DNA of 64,000 bases from Chishuiella changwenlii (GCF_900142565.1 NZ_FRBH01000001.1:308013-372012), one strand, 5' to 3'; positions 8,199-18,613 are shown, numbered from the stretch's first letter. Translations and numbers: made by a program. The notes: a model not told the origin generated them from the sequence alone.

Positions 8199-8798
8199 AT
8201 GAGCTTTTTAGATTTAGCAAAAACAAGGTATACAGCCAAAACTTACTCAACAGATAATAAAATTTCTGATGAAAAAATTAATCTATTAAAAGAGATTATT
8301 CGTTTAAGCCCTTCTTCAATTAATAGTCAACCATGGAAGTTTACATTTGTTACAAACGAAAAAATGAAAGAAAAATTTGCAGCATCATCTTATTGGAATG
8401 GTCAAAAAATAAATGAGGCTAGCAATTTAGTTATATTTAGTGTTCTTGATAACATCGATATTTTTGAGAAACAAATTAATGAGCATCTTAACCAAGGAAG
8501 TATTAATTATTACAATGAATTTGTAAAAGTAAAAGGTGAAAACGAAATAAAAGCATGGTTAAAACATCAGGTTTATCTTTCTCTTGGATTTTTTCTTTCT
8601 GCTTGTGCAGAGCTTGGTATTGACAGCACGCCTATGGAAGGTATAAAAAATAACGAGTATGATGATATTCTACAATTAGAAAACTACAAAACTTTGTTTG
8701 CAGTGGCTATTGGTTATCGAAATACTGAAGATTCTAATCAACCATCTTTAACTCCTAAAAGTAGATTACAAATGACAGAAGTTGTTCAAACTTTATAA
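8199..8798 (+). CDS. Nitroreductase family protein (NfsB-like)
   Basis: 199-residue FMN-dependent NAD(P)H oxidoreductase. It has the family start (FLDLAKTRYTAKTYS), the FMN-binding PSSINSQPWKF segment (about residues 45-55), a LSLGFFLSACAELGIDSTPMEG helix (about 127-148) and the C-terminal AIGYRN...KSRL. Such enzymes reduce quinones, nitro compounds or dihydropteridines in the cytosol. It is divergent from the HxlR regulator with a YodB-type operator in between, so expression probably rises under quinone or nitro-compound stress. Confidence 0.9.
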   Translation: MSFLDLAKTRYTAKTYSTDNKISDEKINLLKEIIRLSPSSINSQPWKFTFVTNEKMKEKFAASSYWNGQKINEASNLVIFSVLDNIDIFEKQINEHLNQGSINYYNEFVKVKGENEIKAWLKHQVYLSLGFFLSACAELGIDSTPMEGIKNNEYDDILQLENYKTLFAVAIGYRNTEDSNQPSLTPKSRLQMTEVVQTL

Positions 8799-8925
8799 AA
8801 TTAGAAATCAGAAGTTGAAACATACACTTTCGATATCAATTCTTATTAGTTAAGTTAACGAGTTATGAAATGTATACTTTATCTTTATATCACATTAATT
8901 AAACATTCTACTAAAACTTTAAGAG

Positions 8926-9525
8926 ATGATTTTAGATACTTTACTAAAACAAATAGATTTTATAAAAGAGATAGACAAAATCAAATATATCCAACGTAAA
9001 ACAAAACTTTTTAATAGCGATCGTCAAGAAAACGATGCAGAACACAGTTGGCATCTAGCAATGATGGCAATTGTTCTTGCTGAACATTCTAATGAAAAGA
9101 TTGATATATTAAAAGTATTAAAAATGGTATTGATACATGATATTGTAGAAATTGATGCTGGCGATACTTTTATTTATGATACAGAAAAAAACCATACAAA
9201 TACAGACGAAGAACGATTGGCTGCTCAACGTATTTTTGGAATATTACCTAAAGAGCAAGCAGAAGAATTAATTGCTATTTGGGAAGAGTTTGAAGCTAGT
9301 GAAACTGCAGAAGCAAAATTTGCTAAAGCAATGGATAGATTAGAACCTTTGTTACAAAATAGTTCTAACAATGGTGGTACTTGGAATGAGCCAGGCGTAA
9401 CTTATAAAAAAGTATTTGCTAAAAAAAGTGCGATAAAAGAAGGTGCAGAAAGTATTTGGCCATATGCGGAATCATTATTAAATGAAGGTGTAAAAAAAGG
9501 AATTTTAAAAGATGAGCGAAATTAG
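8926..9525 (+). CDS. HD-domain phosphohydrolase (HDDC2/YfbR-like)
   Basis: 199 residues. The metal-binding HD-domain residues are visible: H40 (NDAEHSWHLAMMA), H71-D72 (LIHDIVEIDAGD) and D137 (KAMDRLEPLLQN). Their spacing matches the family of HD hydrolases that dephosphorylate (deoxy)nucleoside 5'-monophosphates, such as YfbR and HDDC2. The substrate is inferred from the family only. It lies 127 bp behind the nitroreductase and ends before a strong bidirectional terminator. Confidence 0.85.
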   Translation: MILDTLLKQIDFIKEIDKIKYIQRKTKLFNSDRQENDAEHSWHLAMMAIVLAEHSNEKIDILKVLKMVLIHDIVEIDAGDTFIYDTEKNHTNTDEERLAAQRIFGILPKEQAEELIAIWEEFEASETAEAKFAKAMDRLEPLLQNSSNNGGTWNEPGVTYKKVFAKKSAIKEGAESIWPYAESLLNEGVKKGILKDERN

Positions 9526-9613
9526 CTTTGTTAATATTTATATTTTTTTGGAGTTAATTTTAAACAAGACTTACATAAAATGTAACGAGTTAATACTTGA
9601 ATTAAAATAAAGA

Positions 9614-9650
9614 AACCTCTTTTAGCAATGCTAAAAGAGGTTCTCGTTTT
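9614..9650. terminator. Bidirectional terminator between convergent genes
   Basis: Stem of 13-14 bp: AACCTCTTTTAGC pairs with GCTAAAAGAGGTT (9630-9642) around a 3-nt loop. T-rich sequence follows on the plus strand (CTCGTTTTT) and on the minus strand (TCTTTATTTT). It separates the HD gene from the convergent barrel gene. Confidence 0.85.
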
Positions 9651-9690
9651 TATGTGTGTGTGTAAATGTTGAACCAAATAGGTTCCATGA

Positions 9691-11049
9691 CTAGAATATA
9701 AATCCTATTCCTGTTTCTATAATGTGATTAGTAGGTTGTAAATCTCCTACTGCAACACTTGTTCTATATTGATAATTGGCTTTGAAAACAATATTTTCTT
9801 TTGTATTGAAATTGAATCCGAAAGTCCAAATATTTAAATTATTCTCTACTCTTTCTAAATTTCTTAAATCAGGATGAATTTTATGATGCGTATTTAAACG
9901 TTCGTAACGAGAAAAAAGACTAAATTTCATTTCGTGATTATCGAAAAAGAAATTCTTTTTATGTTTTATTGTTCCTGTTTTTCTTATGTAAGGTAAAATA
10001 TCACAACCTACTTCGAATAAGTAACCGTAAACATTTTTCCCTAACACTTGTCCATTACTTCCATTATCATCTTGTGTTAAGTGGTAAATTTTTTCCGTAT
10101 CTCCCAACTCTCCGTAAACACCTACAGTAACAAAACGAAAGTTATTCCAATCGTATTTAGCATAAGCTGTAGTTAAATTAATTTTACTTTTTAATTCTAC
10201 TTCTTTTCCGGCAATTTCTACTTTTTCTCCTTGACCAGAGTTTCCATAATAACCAGAAGCAGATAATGTAAGGTTTTTAACTCCAGTATAATTTATTTGA
10301 GGATTTATCGCAATAGACTTTGGTTGAGCAATTCTCATCTCTCTACCTTGTCTAATCCAAGTTCCGCTTAAATAATTTTTACTTATTAATCCTTGAGATA
10401 ATCCAAATGCATAACTCCAATCTTTCGAAATATTTCCATAAAACATAGCTCCAAATTCTATCCAAGTACTTGGTACTATTATTCTTTCAACTTCTGAACG
10501 GTTGACTGAATAAAACATAACTGGCTCATCGTTGTTATTTACATACCCAATCGTTATAGGATAAAAACCAACACGCGCTTTTAAATAATCTTTCCATAAA
10601 TAATCAAAGTAAGCTTCAACCATAATTTCATGATGAGTTTTATTTGAATTGTCATGTAAAAACTCCATCATAAACTCGGAATTCCATATTAATTTATCGG
10701 TAATTCTATAACCGAAAAAAGTCGAATATCTATATAAACCTGAATAAGATAACTCTAAGTCTCCTAAATCTGTACTACTCTTTTTTTGAAGAGGAACATA
10801 ATTAAACTCTCCAAACCCACTAATGGACCAACGTTTCTTTGAAAAGAAAATTTTGGAGGCGGCTAAGCCTAATCCTGGTTGTTGTTGAAATTTAAATTTT
10901 TCAGTTTCTTTGGTAATTGTGTCTTCTTGTGAAGTAATTGCTAAGTCTGGAATGCTATCTGTTTTTACAATAGTATCCTTTTCTATTTGACCGTAAACGT
11001 GACATAGAGAAAGCATAAAAACAAATAATCCGCAAATTATTTTGTTCAT
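9691..11049 (-). CDS. Predicted outer-membrane beta-barrel (porin-like) protein
   Basis: 452 residues with a signal peptide (MNKIICGLFVFMLSLCHVYG, cleavage before Q21). A short linker rich in T, D and E precedes repeated amphipathic beta-strands with aromatic girdle residues (WSISGFGEFNYVPL, YRYSTFFGYRI, FKANYQYRTSVA). It ends in IIETGIGFIF with a C-terminal phenylalanine, as expected for an outer-membrane barrel. I do not recognise a specific substrate class; it could be a general or anion-selective porin. A candidate minus-strand promoter lies at 11112-11119. Confidence 0.7.
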   Translation of the reverse strand: MNKIICGLFVFMLSLCHVYGQIEKDTIVKTDSIPDLAITSQEDTITKETEKFKFQQQPGLGLAASKIFFSKKRWSISGFGEFNYVPLQKKSSTDLGDLELSYSGLYRYSTFFGYRITDKLIWNSEFMMEFLHDNSNKTHHEIMVEAYFDYLWKDYLKARVGFYPITIGYVNNNDEPVMFYSVNRSEVERIIVPSTWIEFGAMFYGNISKDWSYAFGLSQGLISKNYLSGTWIRQGREMRIAQPKSIAINPQINYTGVKNLTLSASGYYGNSGQGEKVEIAGKEVELKSKINLTTAYAKYDWNNFRFVTVGVYGELGDTEKIYHLTQDDNGSNGQVLGKNVYGYLFEVGCDILPYIRKTGTIKHKKNFFFDNHEMKFSLFSRYERLNTHHKIHPDLRNLERVENNLNIWTFGFNFNTKENIVFKANYQYRTSVAVGDLQPTNHIIETGIGFIF

Positions 11050-11111
11050 CTTTTTTAAGTTTTGGTTAGGTTGTTTTTTTTTAGAAAAATTATTTTATTT
11101 TTTCTGAGTTG

Positions 11112-11119
11112 CAAACTTA
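11112..11119 (-). promoter_or_regulatory. Candidate -7 element for the outer-membrane barrel gene
   Basis: Reads TAAGTTTG on the minus strand (TAnnTTTG), 62 bp upstream of the start codon. No convincing -33 TTTG is visible. Confidence 0.4.
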
Positions 11120-11365
11120 TAAAAAAAGATCGAAATAGAAAAATAAAAAAAATGTAAATCACTGATATTCTTTTAGTTTAAAATAAAAATTTCATTTTAA
11201 AAACCGCTATGTTTCTCTAATAAAAACCTAAAGTCGTTTACAAATAGATAATATATTATTCAAAAAATATTAAAAGTATGAAAATAAAAAATTGATAGAA
11301 TATTCTTTATATCATTTAAAACGATACAATTAGAAAAACATATTTAAAATGAGGAGATAATATCT

Positions 11366-11373
11366 TATATTTG
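11366..11373 (+). promoter_or_regulatory. Candidate -7 element for glyA
   Basis: Reads TATATTTG (TAnnTTTG), 25 bp upstream of the glyA ATG. The -33 region is weak. Confidence 0.5.
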
Positions 11374-11398
11374 ATATATAATTTTACAAACAACAAAC

Positions 11399-12673
11399 AT
11401 GGCACAAGATGTAATCTTTGATTTAATTGAAGAGGAAAAAGAAAGACAATTAAATGGAATTGAATTAATTGCTTCAGAAAACTTTGTTTCTGATAATGTA
11501 ATGAAAGCGATGGGTTCTGTTTTAACAAATAAATATGCAGAAGGATATCCTGGAAAACGTTATTACGGAGGATGCGAAGTTGTTGATGAAGTAGAAACAA
11601 TTGCAATAGAAAGATTGAAAGCTTTATTTGGTGCTGAATATGCTAACGTTCAACCACATTCTGGTTCTCAAGCAAATGCAGCTGTTTACTTAGCTTGTTT
11701 AAAACCTGGAGATAAAATTTTAGGTTTTGACCTATCTCACGGAGGACACTTAACACATGGTTCACCTGTTAATTTTTCTGGTATTACGTATCAAACTTCA
11801 TTTTATGGGGTAGATAAAGCAACAGGAAGAATTGATTATGATGCAATGGCTGAAACTGCACGTAAAGAGAAACCTCAAATGATTATTTGTGGAGCTTCTG
11901 CTTATTCTCGTGATATAGATTATGCTAAGTTTCGTGAAGTGGCTGATGAAGTTGGTGCTTTATTATTAGCAGATATCTCTCATCCATCTGGATTAATAGC
12001 TCGTGGAATTTTAAATGATCCAATGCCTCATTGTCATATTGTAACAACTACTACACATAAAACTTTACGTGGACCTCGTGGTGGAGTTATTATGATGGGG
12101 AAAGATTTTGTAAATCCATGGGGATTAACTACTCCAAAAGGAGAAGTGAAAATGATGTCTCAAATTTTAAATGGAGCTGTATTCCCAGGAACTCAAGGTG
12201 GTCCTTTAGAGCATGTTATTGCTTCTAAAGCAGTTGCTTTTGAAGAAGCTTTGTCTGATGGTTACATGGAGTACATTGTTCAAGTTGTAAAAAATGCTAA
12301 AGCATTAGCTGCTGCATTAATTGCAAAAGGTTACAATATTGTTTCTGGAGGAACAGATAATCACTGTATGTTAATTGATTTACGTAACAAAGGAATTTCT
12401 GGTAAACAAGCAGAAAACGCATTAGTTTTAGCTGAAATTACATGTAACAAAAATATGGTTCCTTTTGATGATAAATCTCCGTTCGTTACTTCTGGTATTC
12501 GTTTAGGTACTGCAGCAATTACAACTCGTGGTTTAGTTGAAGCAGATATGCAAACAGTAGCTGACTTTATTGATGAGGTTTTAATGAACATTGATAACGA
12601 AGAGTTAATTGATACAATTGCTGATAAAGTAAATGAATTTATGAGCAGTCGTCCATTATTTCAAATGAATTAA
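11399..12673 (+). CDS. glyA: Serine hydroxymethyltransferase
   Basis: 424 residues, full length. It converts serine and tetrahydrofolate to glycine and 5,10-methylene-THF with pyridoxal phosphate in the cytosol and is a main source of one-carbon units. Visible signatures are [10 protein letters not shown] near residue 22, [13 protein letters not shown] at 47-58, and [15 protein letters not shown] with the PLP-binding lysine K221. Monocistronic: its own promoter candidate lies upstream and a hairpin terminator follows at 12696. Confidence 0.97.
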   Translation: MAQDVIFDLIEEEKERQLNGIELIASENFVSDNVMKAMGSVLTNKYAEGYPGKRYYGGCEVVDEVETIAIERLKALFGAEYANVQPHSGSQANAAVYLACLKPGDKILGFDLSHGGHLTHGSPVNFSGITYQTSFYGVDKATGRIDYDAMAETARKEKPQMIICGASAYSRDIDYAKFREVADEVGALLLADISHPSGLIARGILNDPMPHCHIVTTTTHKTLRGPRGGVIMMGKDFVNPWGLTTPKGEVKMMSQILNGAVFPGTQGGPLEHVIASKAVAFEEALSDGYMEYIVQVVKNAKALAAALIAKGYNIVSGGTDNHCMLIDLRNKGISGKQAENALVLAEITCNKNMVPFDDKSPFVTSGIRLGTAAITTRGLVEADMQTVADFIDEVLMNIDNEELIDTIADKVNEFMSSRPLFQMN

Positions 12674-12695
12674 GATTTAATATATATAATACAAG

Positions 12696-12730
12696 AAGAG
12701 AGTATTCAAGTTGTTGGATACTCTTTTTTT
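12696..12730 (+). terminator. glyA terminator
   Basis: Stem 12696-12707 with 12716-12727 (core AGAGTAT / ATACTCT), 8-nt loop, continuing into a run of T. Confidence 0.75.
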
Positions 12731-12765
12731 ATTGTTGAAGTTTTTCCATCTAAAACACTCATCAA

Positions 12766-12796
12766 TAAAAAAAAGCAACTCCAAAATGAAGTTGCT
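12766..12796 (-). terminator. atp operon terminator
   Basis: AGCAACT (12774-12780) pairs with AGTTGCT (12790-12796). On the minus strand the stem is followed by eight or more T. It lies 32-62 bp behind atpG. Confidence 0.8.
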
Positions 12797-12827
12797 CCGT
12801 ATTTAAAATAAGATTTGTCGTTTATTT

Positions 12828-13697
12828 TTAAGCATTCAATGCCTCTGCTCCACCAACGATCTCTAAGATTTCGTTTGTAATAGCAGCCTGACGAGCTTTG
12901 TTGTACTGAATCTTCAAACCTTTCTGTAACTCGCTTGCATTGTCTGTTGCTTTATGCATTGCAGTCATACGCGCACCATGTTCAGAAGCATTCGCATCTA
13001 ATACAGCTTTAAATAATTGAGTTTTTAATGTTTGAGGAATTAAATCCTTTAAAATTTCTTCTTTAGAAGGATTAAAGATATAATCTAACTCGGCTTGATT
13101 TGCAGTTTCTGGAGATTTTTCAATAACAACTGGTAAAAACTGTTCATCTTGAACAATCTGTACTGCTGCATTCTGAAATTGATTGTAAATAATTCTGATT
13201 TGATCAAAATCACCAGCTTCAAATTTCGCTACTAAATCCTCTGCAACTTCTGCTACATCTGCAAAATTTAAATTATCCCAAATGCTAGATGCATTTTTGT
13301 AGATAGTTTGTGTTTTACTATAAGTATCGTTTGCTTTTTTACCAATAGTTAAAAGCTCAACATGTTTACCAGCTAATTCACCAGCTAATAAAGCATTTAC
13401 TCTTTTGATGATGCTTGAGTTATATCCTCCACATAAACCTCTATTTGAGTTTATTACAACTAAAAGTACTTTATTTACTTCACGTTGTTCTGTTAATGCA
13501 CCTCCCACTTCAGCTTCTAAAGTAGAACTTACATTTTGTAAAAGTTCACGTAATTTATCTGCGTATGGACGTAACTGTACTATAGAATCTGTAGCACGTT
13601 TTAATTTTGCAGCAGATACTAATTTCATAGCACTTGTAATCTGCATAGTAGAACCTACAGAAGTAATACGTGTACGTATATCTTTTAAATTTGGCAT
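12828..13697 (-). CDS. atpG: F1 ATP synthase gamma subunit
   Basis: 289 residues. The rotor shaft of F1. It shows the conserved N-terminal helix (MPNLKDIRTRITSVGSTMQITSAMKLVSAAKL) and the C-terminal helix (ASEHGARMTAMHKATDNA...YNKARQAAITNEILEIVGGAEAL), with VINSNRGLCGGYNS in the Rossmann part. It is the last gene of the operon; in many bacteria atpD and atpC would follow, but here a terminator does. Confidence 0.97.
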   Translation of the reverse strand: MPNLKDIRTRITSVGSTMQITSAMKLVSAAKLKRATDSIVQLRPYADKLRELLQNVSSTLEAEVGGALTEQREVNKVLLVVINSNRGLCGGYNSSIIKRVNALLAGELAGKHVELLTIGKKANDTYSKTQTIYKNASSIWDNLNFADVAEVAEDLVAKFEAGDFDQIRIIYNQFQNAAVQIVQDEQFLPVVIEKSPETANQAELDYIFNPSKEEILKDLIPQTLKTQLFKAVLDANASEHGARMTAMHKATDNASELQKGLKIQYNKARQAAITNEILEIVGGAEALNA

Positions 13698-13771
13698 AAT
13701 TCTATTTGAGATGAAGGATTAAAAGAAACTTAAAAGTTAAAAACAACTTTCAAGTTTCTTTTTATATTTTA

Positions 13772-15346
13772 TTAATATTTAGAAGTTGTTTCTGTAACAA
13801 CTTTCTTCAATACTTCTATAATTTCGTCAGTCCATTTACCTAAACGGATTGCTGTTAAAGTGTCTGCGTATTTGTTTCTCATTAATTCAACAAAATCAGC
13901 TTGCCATTCTTTAACTTGGTTAACTGGAACATTTTTCAATAATCCGTTAGTACCTGCATAGATAAAAGCAACTTGCTCTTCTACAGAAATAGGAGAATTA
14001 ACACCTTGTTTTAATAACTCAACGTTACGCTCACCTTTTCCAATAACATTCATTGTAGCAGCATCTAAATCAGAACCAAATTTAGCGAAAGCTTCTAACT
14101 CACGGTATTGAGCTTGGTCTAATTTTAATGTACCAGATACTTTTTTCATTGGTTTTGTTTGTGCAGAACCACCAACACGAGATACAGAGATACCTACGTT
14201 AATCGCTGGACGAACACCAGAGTTGAATAAATCTGACTCTAAGAAAATTTGTCCATCTGTAATCGAAATTACGTTTGTTGGGATATAAGCAGAAACGTCA
14301 CCAGCTTGCGTTTCGATAATTGGTAATGCAGTTAAAGAACCACCACCTTTTACGATACCTTTCATAGATTCTGGTAAATCATTCATTTGAGCAGCAATAC
14401 CATCATCTTTGATAACTTTAGCAGCACGCTCTAATAAACGAGAGTGTAAGTAAAATACATCTCCAGGGTAAGCTTCACGTCCCGGTGGGCGACGTAATAA
14501 TAATGATACCTCACGGTAAGCTACCGCTTGTTTAGATAAATCATCATAAACGATTAATGCTGGACGACCAGAATCGCGGAAAAACTCTCCGATTGCAGCA
14601 CCTGCCATTGGAGCATATACTTGCATTGGAGCAGGATCAGATGCATTAGCTGCAACAATCACTGTATATTTATCTGCACCATGATCTTGTAAAGTTTTTT
14701 GAATTCCTGCAACTGTAGAACCTTTTTGTCCTACTGCTACGTAAATACAGAAAACTGTTTCACCTCTATCGTAAAATTCTTTTTGATTTAAGATTGCATC
14801 TAAAGCAACAGAAGTTTTACCTGTTTGACGGTCACCAATGATTAACTCACGTTGTCCACGTCCAATTGGAATCATAGAGTCAATAGAAACGATACCTGTT
14901 TGTAATGGCTCGTTTACTGGTTGACGGTAGATAACTCCAGGAGCTTTACGCTCGATAGGCATTTCATATAATTGACCTTCGATAGGACCTTTCCCATCGA
15001 TAGGATTTCCTAACATATCAACAACACGTCCTAACATTCCTTCTCCTACGTTAATAGAAGCAATTTTGTTTGTACGTTTTACTGTATCCCCTTCTTTAAT
15101 TCCTTTTGAAGGTCCGAAAAGTACAATACCTACGTTATCTTCTTCAAGGTTTTGTACCATTCCTTCTAATCCGTTTGAGAATTCTACTAATTCTCCGTAT
15201 TGAGCATTGTCTAACCCGTAAACGCGAGCAATACCATCCCCAACAGTTAGAACGGTTCCAACTTCAGCTAATTCAACTGCAGAATCAAAGCTTGAAAGTT
15301 GTTGTTTTAATATAGCTGAAACTTCAGCTGGATTTATTTCTGGCAT
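13772..15346 (-). CDS. atpA: F1 ATP synthase alpha subunit
   Basis: 524 residues. Non-catalytic nucleotide-binding subunit of F1. Walker A is GDRQTGKT at residues 171-178. [42 protein letters not shown] and the [34 protein letters not shown] block are all intact. It lies 11 bp behind atpH and 74 bp ahead of atpG. Confidence 0.98.
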   Translation of the reverse strand: MPEINPAEVSAILKQQLSSFDSAVELAEVGTVLTVGDGIARVYGLDNAQYGELVEFSNGLEGMVQNLEEDNVGIVLFGPSKGIKEGDTVKRTNKIASINVGEGMLGRVVDMLGNPIDGKGPIEGQLYEMPIERKAPGVIYRQPVNEPLQTGIVSIDSMIPIGRGQRELIIGDRQTGKTSVALDAILNQKEFYDRGETVFCIYVAVGQKGSTVAGIQKTLQDHGADKYTVIVAANASDPAPMQVYAPMAGAAIGEFFRDSGRPALIVYDDLSKQAVAYREVSLLLRRPPGREAYPGDVFYLHSRLLERAAKVIKDDGIAAQMNDLPESMKGIVKGGGSLTALPIIETQAGDVSAYIPTNVISITDGQIFLESDLFNSGVRPAINVGISVSRVGGSAQTKPMKKVSGTLKLDQAQYRELEAFAKFGSDLDAATMNVIGKGERNVELLKQGVNSPISVEEQVAFIYAGTNGLLKNVPVNQVKEWQADFVELMRNKYADTLTAIRLGKWTDEIIEVLKKVVTETTSKY

Positions 15347-15357
15347 TTCTGAAATAT

Positions 15358-15918
15358 TTAAAATTTAGGAATGTATTCGTTTTTCGAAAAATCTTTTTTT
15401 AATGTAGCTAACTTAGTTTTGATTGATGAATCTACTTGATTATTTCCAATTTTCAAAACGAAACCACCAATTAATGATGCATCTACTTTGTTCTCTACTT
15501 TTACTTGACTACCTACTGCTAATGTTTGTTTAGCTTTAGCAATAATGTTGTCTATTGTGTTTTGATCTAATTGAACAGCTGAAACAATTTCTGCTGTAAC
15601 AATATTATTTGAGTTATCATAGATTGCAATAAATTGTTCTGCAATTTTAGATAAAATATTTTCTCTACCTTGACGTACGATCAATGAAATGAATGTTTGA
15701 GTAGTTACAGATAAAGATTTAAAAACTTCTTTTAAAGCAACCTCTTTTTTCTTAGCATCGATAATTGGAGAATTTAAAAAGATTCTTAAATCTTCGTTCT
15801 CTTTAATAGCTTTGCTTACATCATTCATTTCAGCATACACTACGTCTGTTTGCTTTGCTTCGTTAGCAAAAGCCATCAAACCTTTAGCATATCTTTGTGC
15901 TGCTCTGAATCCTGCCAT
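15358..15918 (-). CDS. atpH: ATP synthase delta subunit
   Basis: 186 residues. Peripheral stalk subunit joining F1 to subunit b. It has the family start ([15 protein letters not shown]) and the C-terminal signature region ([39 protein letters not shown]). Its start is 2 bp behind the atpF stop, so the two are probably translationally coupled. Confidence 0.95.
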   Translation of the reverse strand: MAGFRAAQRYAKGLMAFANEAKQTDVVYAEMNDVSKAIKENEDLRIFLNSPIIDAKKKEVALKEVFKSLSVTTQTFISLIVRQGRENILSKIAEQFIAIYDNSNNIVTAEIVSAVQLDQNTIDNIIAKAKQTLAVGSQVKVENKVDASLIGGFVLKIGNNQVDSSIKTKLATLKKDFSKNEYIPKF

Positions 15919-15920
15919 GA

Positions 15921-16415
15921 TTAATTAAATTTAACTTGATCAATAACATCATTAACTAAAGATTCTTGTGCAGATTTATCTGACAATTCTTTTGTTAAGA
16001 TTCTTTCAGCAATTTCAATAGATAATTGTCCAACTTGATTTTTGATATCAGCCATAGCCGATGCTTTTTCATTTTGGATAGCCGCTTTCGCGTTTTCAAT
16101 TAATTTGTCTGCTTCTACAGTAGCAGCATTTTTCGCCTCGTTGATGATATTTTCTTTCATTTCACGCGCTTCTTTCAAGATTGCATCACGTTCAGCACGA
16201 GCTTCTTTTAAGATTTTCTCGTTTTGAGCGTTTAATAAAGCCATCTCTTCTTTCGCTTTTTTCGCTGCGTTTAATGCATCCTCAATAGATTGCTCTCTTT
16301 CTTTAACAGCAGATAAAATTGGTTTCCACGCTAATGATCTTAACAATACTAATAAGATGATAAATACTACCGCAGTCCAAAAAATAAGACCAACTGAAGG
16401 TGTAATTAAATCCAT
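15921..16415 (-). CDS. atpF: ATP synthase Fo subunit b
   Basis: 164 residues. One N-terminal membrane helix (LIFWTAVVFIILLVLLRSL, about residues 10-28) is followed by a long charged alpha-helix rich in A, E and K, which forms the dimeric peripheral stalk. The length is standard for subunit b. It sits between atpE and atpH as in the usual operon order. Confidence 0.95.
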   Translation of the reverse strand: MDLITPSVGLIFWTAVVFIILLVLLRSLAWKPILSAVKEREQSIEDALNAAKKAKEEMALLNAQNEKILKEARAERDAILKEAREMKENIINEAKNAATVEADKLIENAKAAIQNEKASAMADIKNQVGQLSIEIAERILTKELSDKSAQESLVNDVIDQVKFN

Positions 16416-16509
16416 TGTTTATATGTATTAAATTTTATTTTTTTAATTAATTTTTTAATGAATTAGCTTCAACAACCAACCGTTACTGAAGCTAATTTAA
16501 ATTCAAATA

Positions 16510-16734
<225 letters not shown>

Positions 16735-16767
16735 TTATTAAAAAATTATTTTATTGTTCTTTTGTTC

Positions 16768-17904
16768 TTAATGATGATCGTGTTCTGCTACTGCTGTTCC
16801 GATGAATAATGAAACTAACATTGTAAACACAAATGCTTGTAATGCCGCTACTAATAATTCTAAACAGTAGATAAATAAAGCTAAAGGAATAGATCCTGCA
16901 GACATTGCTTCTGTTTGGAAAATAAAAATTAACGAGATTAAAGACATAATGATGATGTGACCTGCAGTAATGTTCGCAAATAAACGAATCATTAAAGCGA
17001 AAGGTTTTGTGATAATTCCAATTAATTCAATTGGAGCTAAAATTAATTTTACTGGAACTGGAACTCCTGGCATCCATAACATGTGACCCCAATAACCTTT
17101 ATTTCCTGAAAAATTAACAACGATTAAAGCAATAAATGCTAAAACAAATGTAACTGCGATATTTCCTGTAACGTTTGCTGCTCCTGGTAATAACCCTAAT
17201 AAATTATTAATCCAGATAAAGAAAAACAACGTTAATAAGTAAGGCATGAATTTCGCGTATTTTTTCTCTCCAATATTTGGAATTGCTACTTCGTCACGTA
17301 CAAAAATTATGATTGGTTCTATGAAACCAGCAATACCTTTTGGTACAACATTACCTTTTTTGTAGTTAGATGCAACTGCAGAGAATACTAAAATTAAGAT
17401 TACAAATGATAATAACATTGATGCAACATTTTTAGTAATTGAAAAATCTAATGGTTTTTCATTTTCTAAATGAAGAGCTCCTTTCTCATCTACATGAGGA
17501 TGGATTGTCCCTTGTGCATCTGTTTTGTAGACTTTTTCATGAAAATTAATGTAGTAATTTCCATTGCTTTCAACAACTGCTTCGTTGTGGTGAAATTTAG
17601 AAGACATAAAAACATTTAATCCATTATTATCCCATAAGATAACTGGTAATGGAATAGTAACACTTTTTTCTCCTTCTCCCCAGAAGTGCCAATCGTGCGC
17701 ATCAGCAATGTGGTGCATAATAACTGGTACTGGGTTAAATGTAGATTCGCCAGCTTTCACTTTAGCAGCTTCTTCGTGGCTTTTTACTTCTTCACTTTTA
17801 ATTAACTCCTCAAACGTTTTTGGTAAATTCTCGTGCGAAGTTGCTGTCGAAGCAAATCCGAAGTTGAAAAGTAATAAAAACGCTAATAACGCTGAAAATT
17901 TCAT
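16768..17904 (-). CDS. atpB: ATP synthase Fo subunit a
   Basis: 378 residues, longer than the 250-280 usual in Proteobacteria because of a Bacteroidota-type N-terminal extension. A signal-like segment (MKFSALLAFLLLFNFGFAS) is followed by about 130 histidine-rich periplasmic residues, then five or six membrane helices. The essential arginine lies in PFALMIRLFANITAGHIII. The protein ends in AVAEHDHH. It forms the proton half-channels against the c-ring. It is followed by atpE after 48 bp. Confidence 0.96.
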   Translation of the reverse strand: MKFSALLAFLLLFNFGFASTATSHENLPKTFEELIKSEEVKSHEEAAKVKAGESTFNPVPVIMHHIADAHDWHFWGEGEKSVTIPLPVILWDNNGLNVFMSSKFHHNEAVVESNGNYYINFHEKVYKTDAQGTIHPHVDEKGALHLENEKPLDFSITKNVASMLLSFVILILVFSAVASNYKKGNVVPKGIAGFIEPIIIFVRDEVAIPNIGEKKYAKFMPYLLTLFFFIWINNLLGLLPGAANVTGNIAVTFVLAFIALIVVNFSGNKGYWGHMLWMPGVPVPVKLILAPIELIGIITKPFALMIRLFANITAGHIIIMSLISLIFIFQTEAMSAGSIPLALFIYCLELLVAALQAFVFTMLVSLFIGTAVAEHDHH

Positions 17905-17982
17905 GTATAATTCCTTTGTTTCTAAATTGCGTGCAAAATTATAGTAAATTAACCACTTACCAAAGTCAAATGCTAAAAATCA

Positions 17983-18363
17983 TTAAACTTTTTTTAACTT
18001 TAAATTAATTAACCGAATAAAAATTAAAACTTCGGCAAGCAAAATTACAAAATAACTTATAATTAATTGTATGATATTTATTTTAATTTCTTGATTTACA
18101 ACAACCAATGCTAACACAACTGCCATCTTAGCAATCATCCCTCCCATAAAGGAAAAACCAACATATTCTGGGTATTTTACTTTAATAAAACAACCCATTT
18201 GTATAATCATTAAAGTAATTAATCCAATTATTAAATACATTTTTGGAACAATTAGCGGATTTTCGCTAAAATTAAACTGAAGTACAATTGCGTAATGAAT
18301 GACACAAAAAATTGTCACCATTAACACAAAACTAAATCCAAGTAATAAAAACTTTTTTATCAT
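17983..18363 (-). CDS. AtpI-like four-helix membrane protein of the atp operon
   Basis: 126 residues, nearly all hydrophobic, with four predicted membrane helices (about 5-28, 40-60, 70-92 and 95-118). It has no catalytic motif. Its place between the atpZ-like gene and atpB is that of AtpI in other operons, a protein linked to c-ring assembly and Mg2+ supply. Sequence similarity to AtpI is too weak to see directly, so the assignment is mainly positional. Confidence 0.65.
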   Translation of the reverse strand: MIKKFLLLGFSFVLMVTIFCVIHYAIVLQFNFSENPLIVPKMYLIIGLITLMIIQMGCFIKVKYPEYVGFSFMGGMIAKMAVVLALVVVNQEIKINIIQLIISYFVILLAEVLIFIRLINLKLKKV

Positions 18364-18366
18364 TCT

Positions 18367-18582
18367 TTATTTTTTTGGTAATTGTTTTAGCATTAAGTAT
18401 AATGCTACAAAAACTCCCAGCAAAGATAAGCCAGCTGTGAAGAATGGCTGATCTGTTTCGTATTTTTTATCTAAAAAATTTCCTAGCCAAGCAAATAGCG
18501 CAATCGTTACTGCCATCTGAATTCCCATAGCAGAAAATTTTAAATATTGATTGACTCCTTCTGTCTTTCGTTCTTGTTTCAT
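18367..18582 (-). CDS. AtpZ/AtpI-family ATP synthase accessory protein
   Basis: 71 residues from the chosen start (MKQERKTEGVNQYLKFSAMG). Two membrane helices are separated by the short loop LGNFLDKKYETDQPFF, the hallmark of the AtpZ family: FSAMGIQMAVTIALFAWLG, then FTAGLSLLGVFVALYLMLKQL. Members help Fo assembly or transport of Mg2+ and Ca2+. The frame also opens at 18633, but that start would overlap dusB and add an atypical leader. It is the first gene of the atp operon and ends 3 bp before the next one. Confidence 0.75.
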   Translation of the reverse strand: MKQERKTEGVNQYLKFSAMGIQMAVTIALFAWLGNFLDKKYETDQPFFTAGLSLLGVFVALYLMLKQLPKK

Positions 18583-18591
18583 AAGTTTTTG

Positions 18592-18599
18592 TAATTTTG
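18592..18599 (+). promoter_or_regulatory. Candidate -7 element for dusB
   Basis: Reads TAATTTTG (TAnnTTTG). It falls in the 31-bp gap between the divergent starts of the atpZ-like gene and dusB and would give a leader of only about 10 nt. Confidence 0.4.
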
Positions 18600-18613
18600 C
18601 AAAAAATTTTATC

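Larger units (their letters stand above)
11050..11398. other. 349-bp intergenic region between divergent genes
   Basis: Very AT-rich spacer holding the candidate promoters of the leftward barrel gene (11112-11119) and of glyA (11366-11373). I see no open frame, structured RNA or repeat in the middle part. Confidence 0.7.

Noticed and set aside
18551..18613. Upstream ATG of dusB at 18551
   Set aside because: The added residues (MTPSVFRSCF...) are not family-like and are the antisense of the divergent AtpZ-type gene; the GTG at 18614 gives the standard start.
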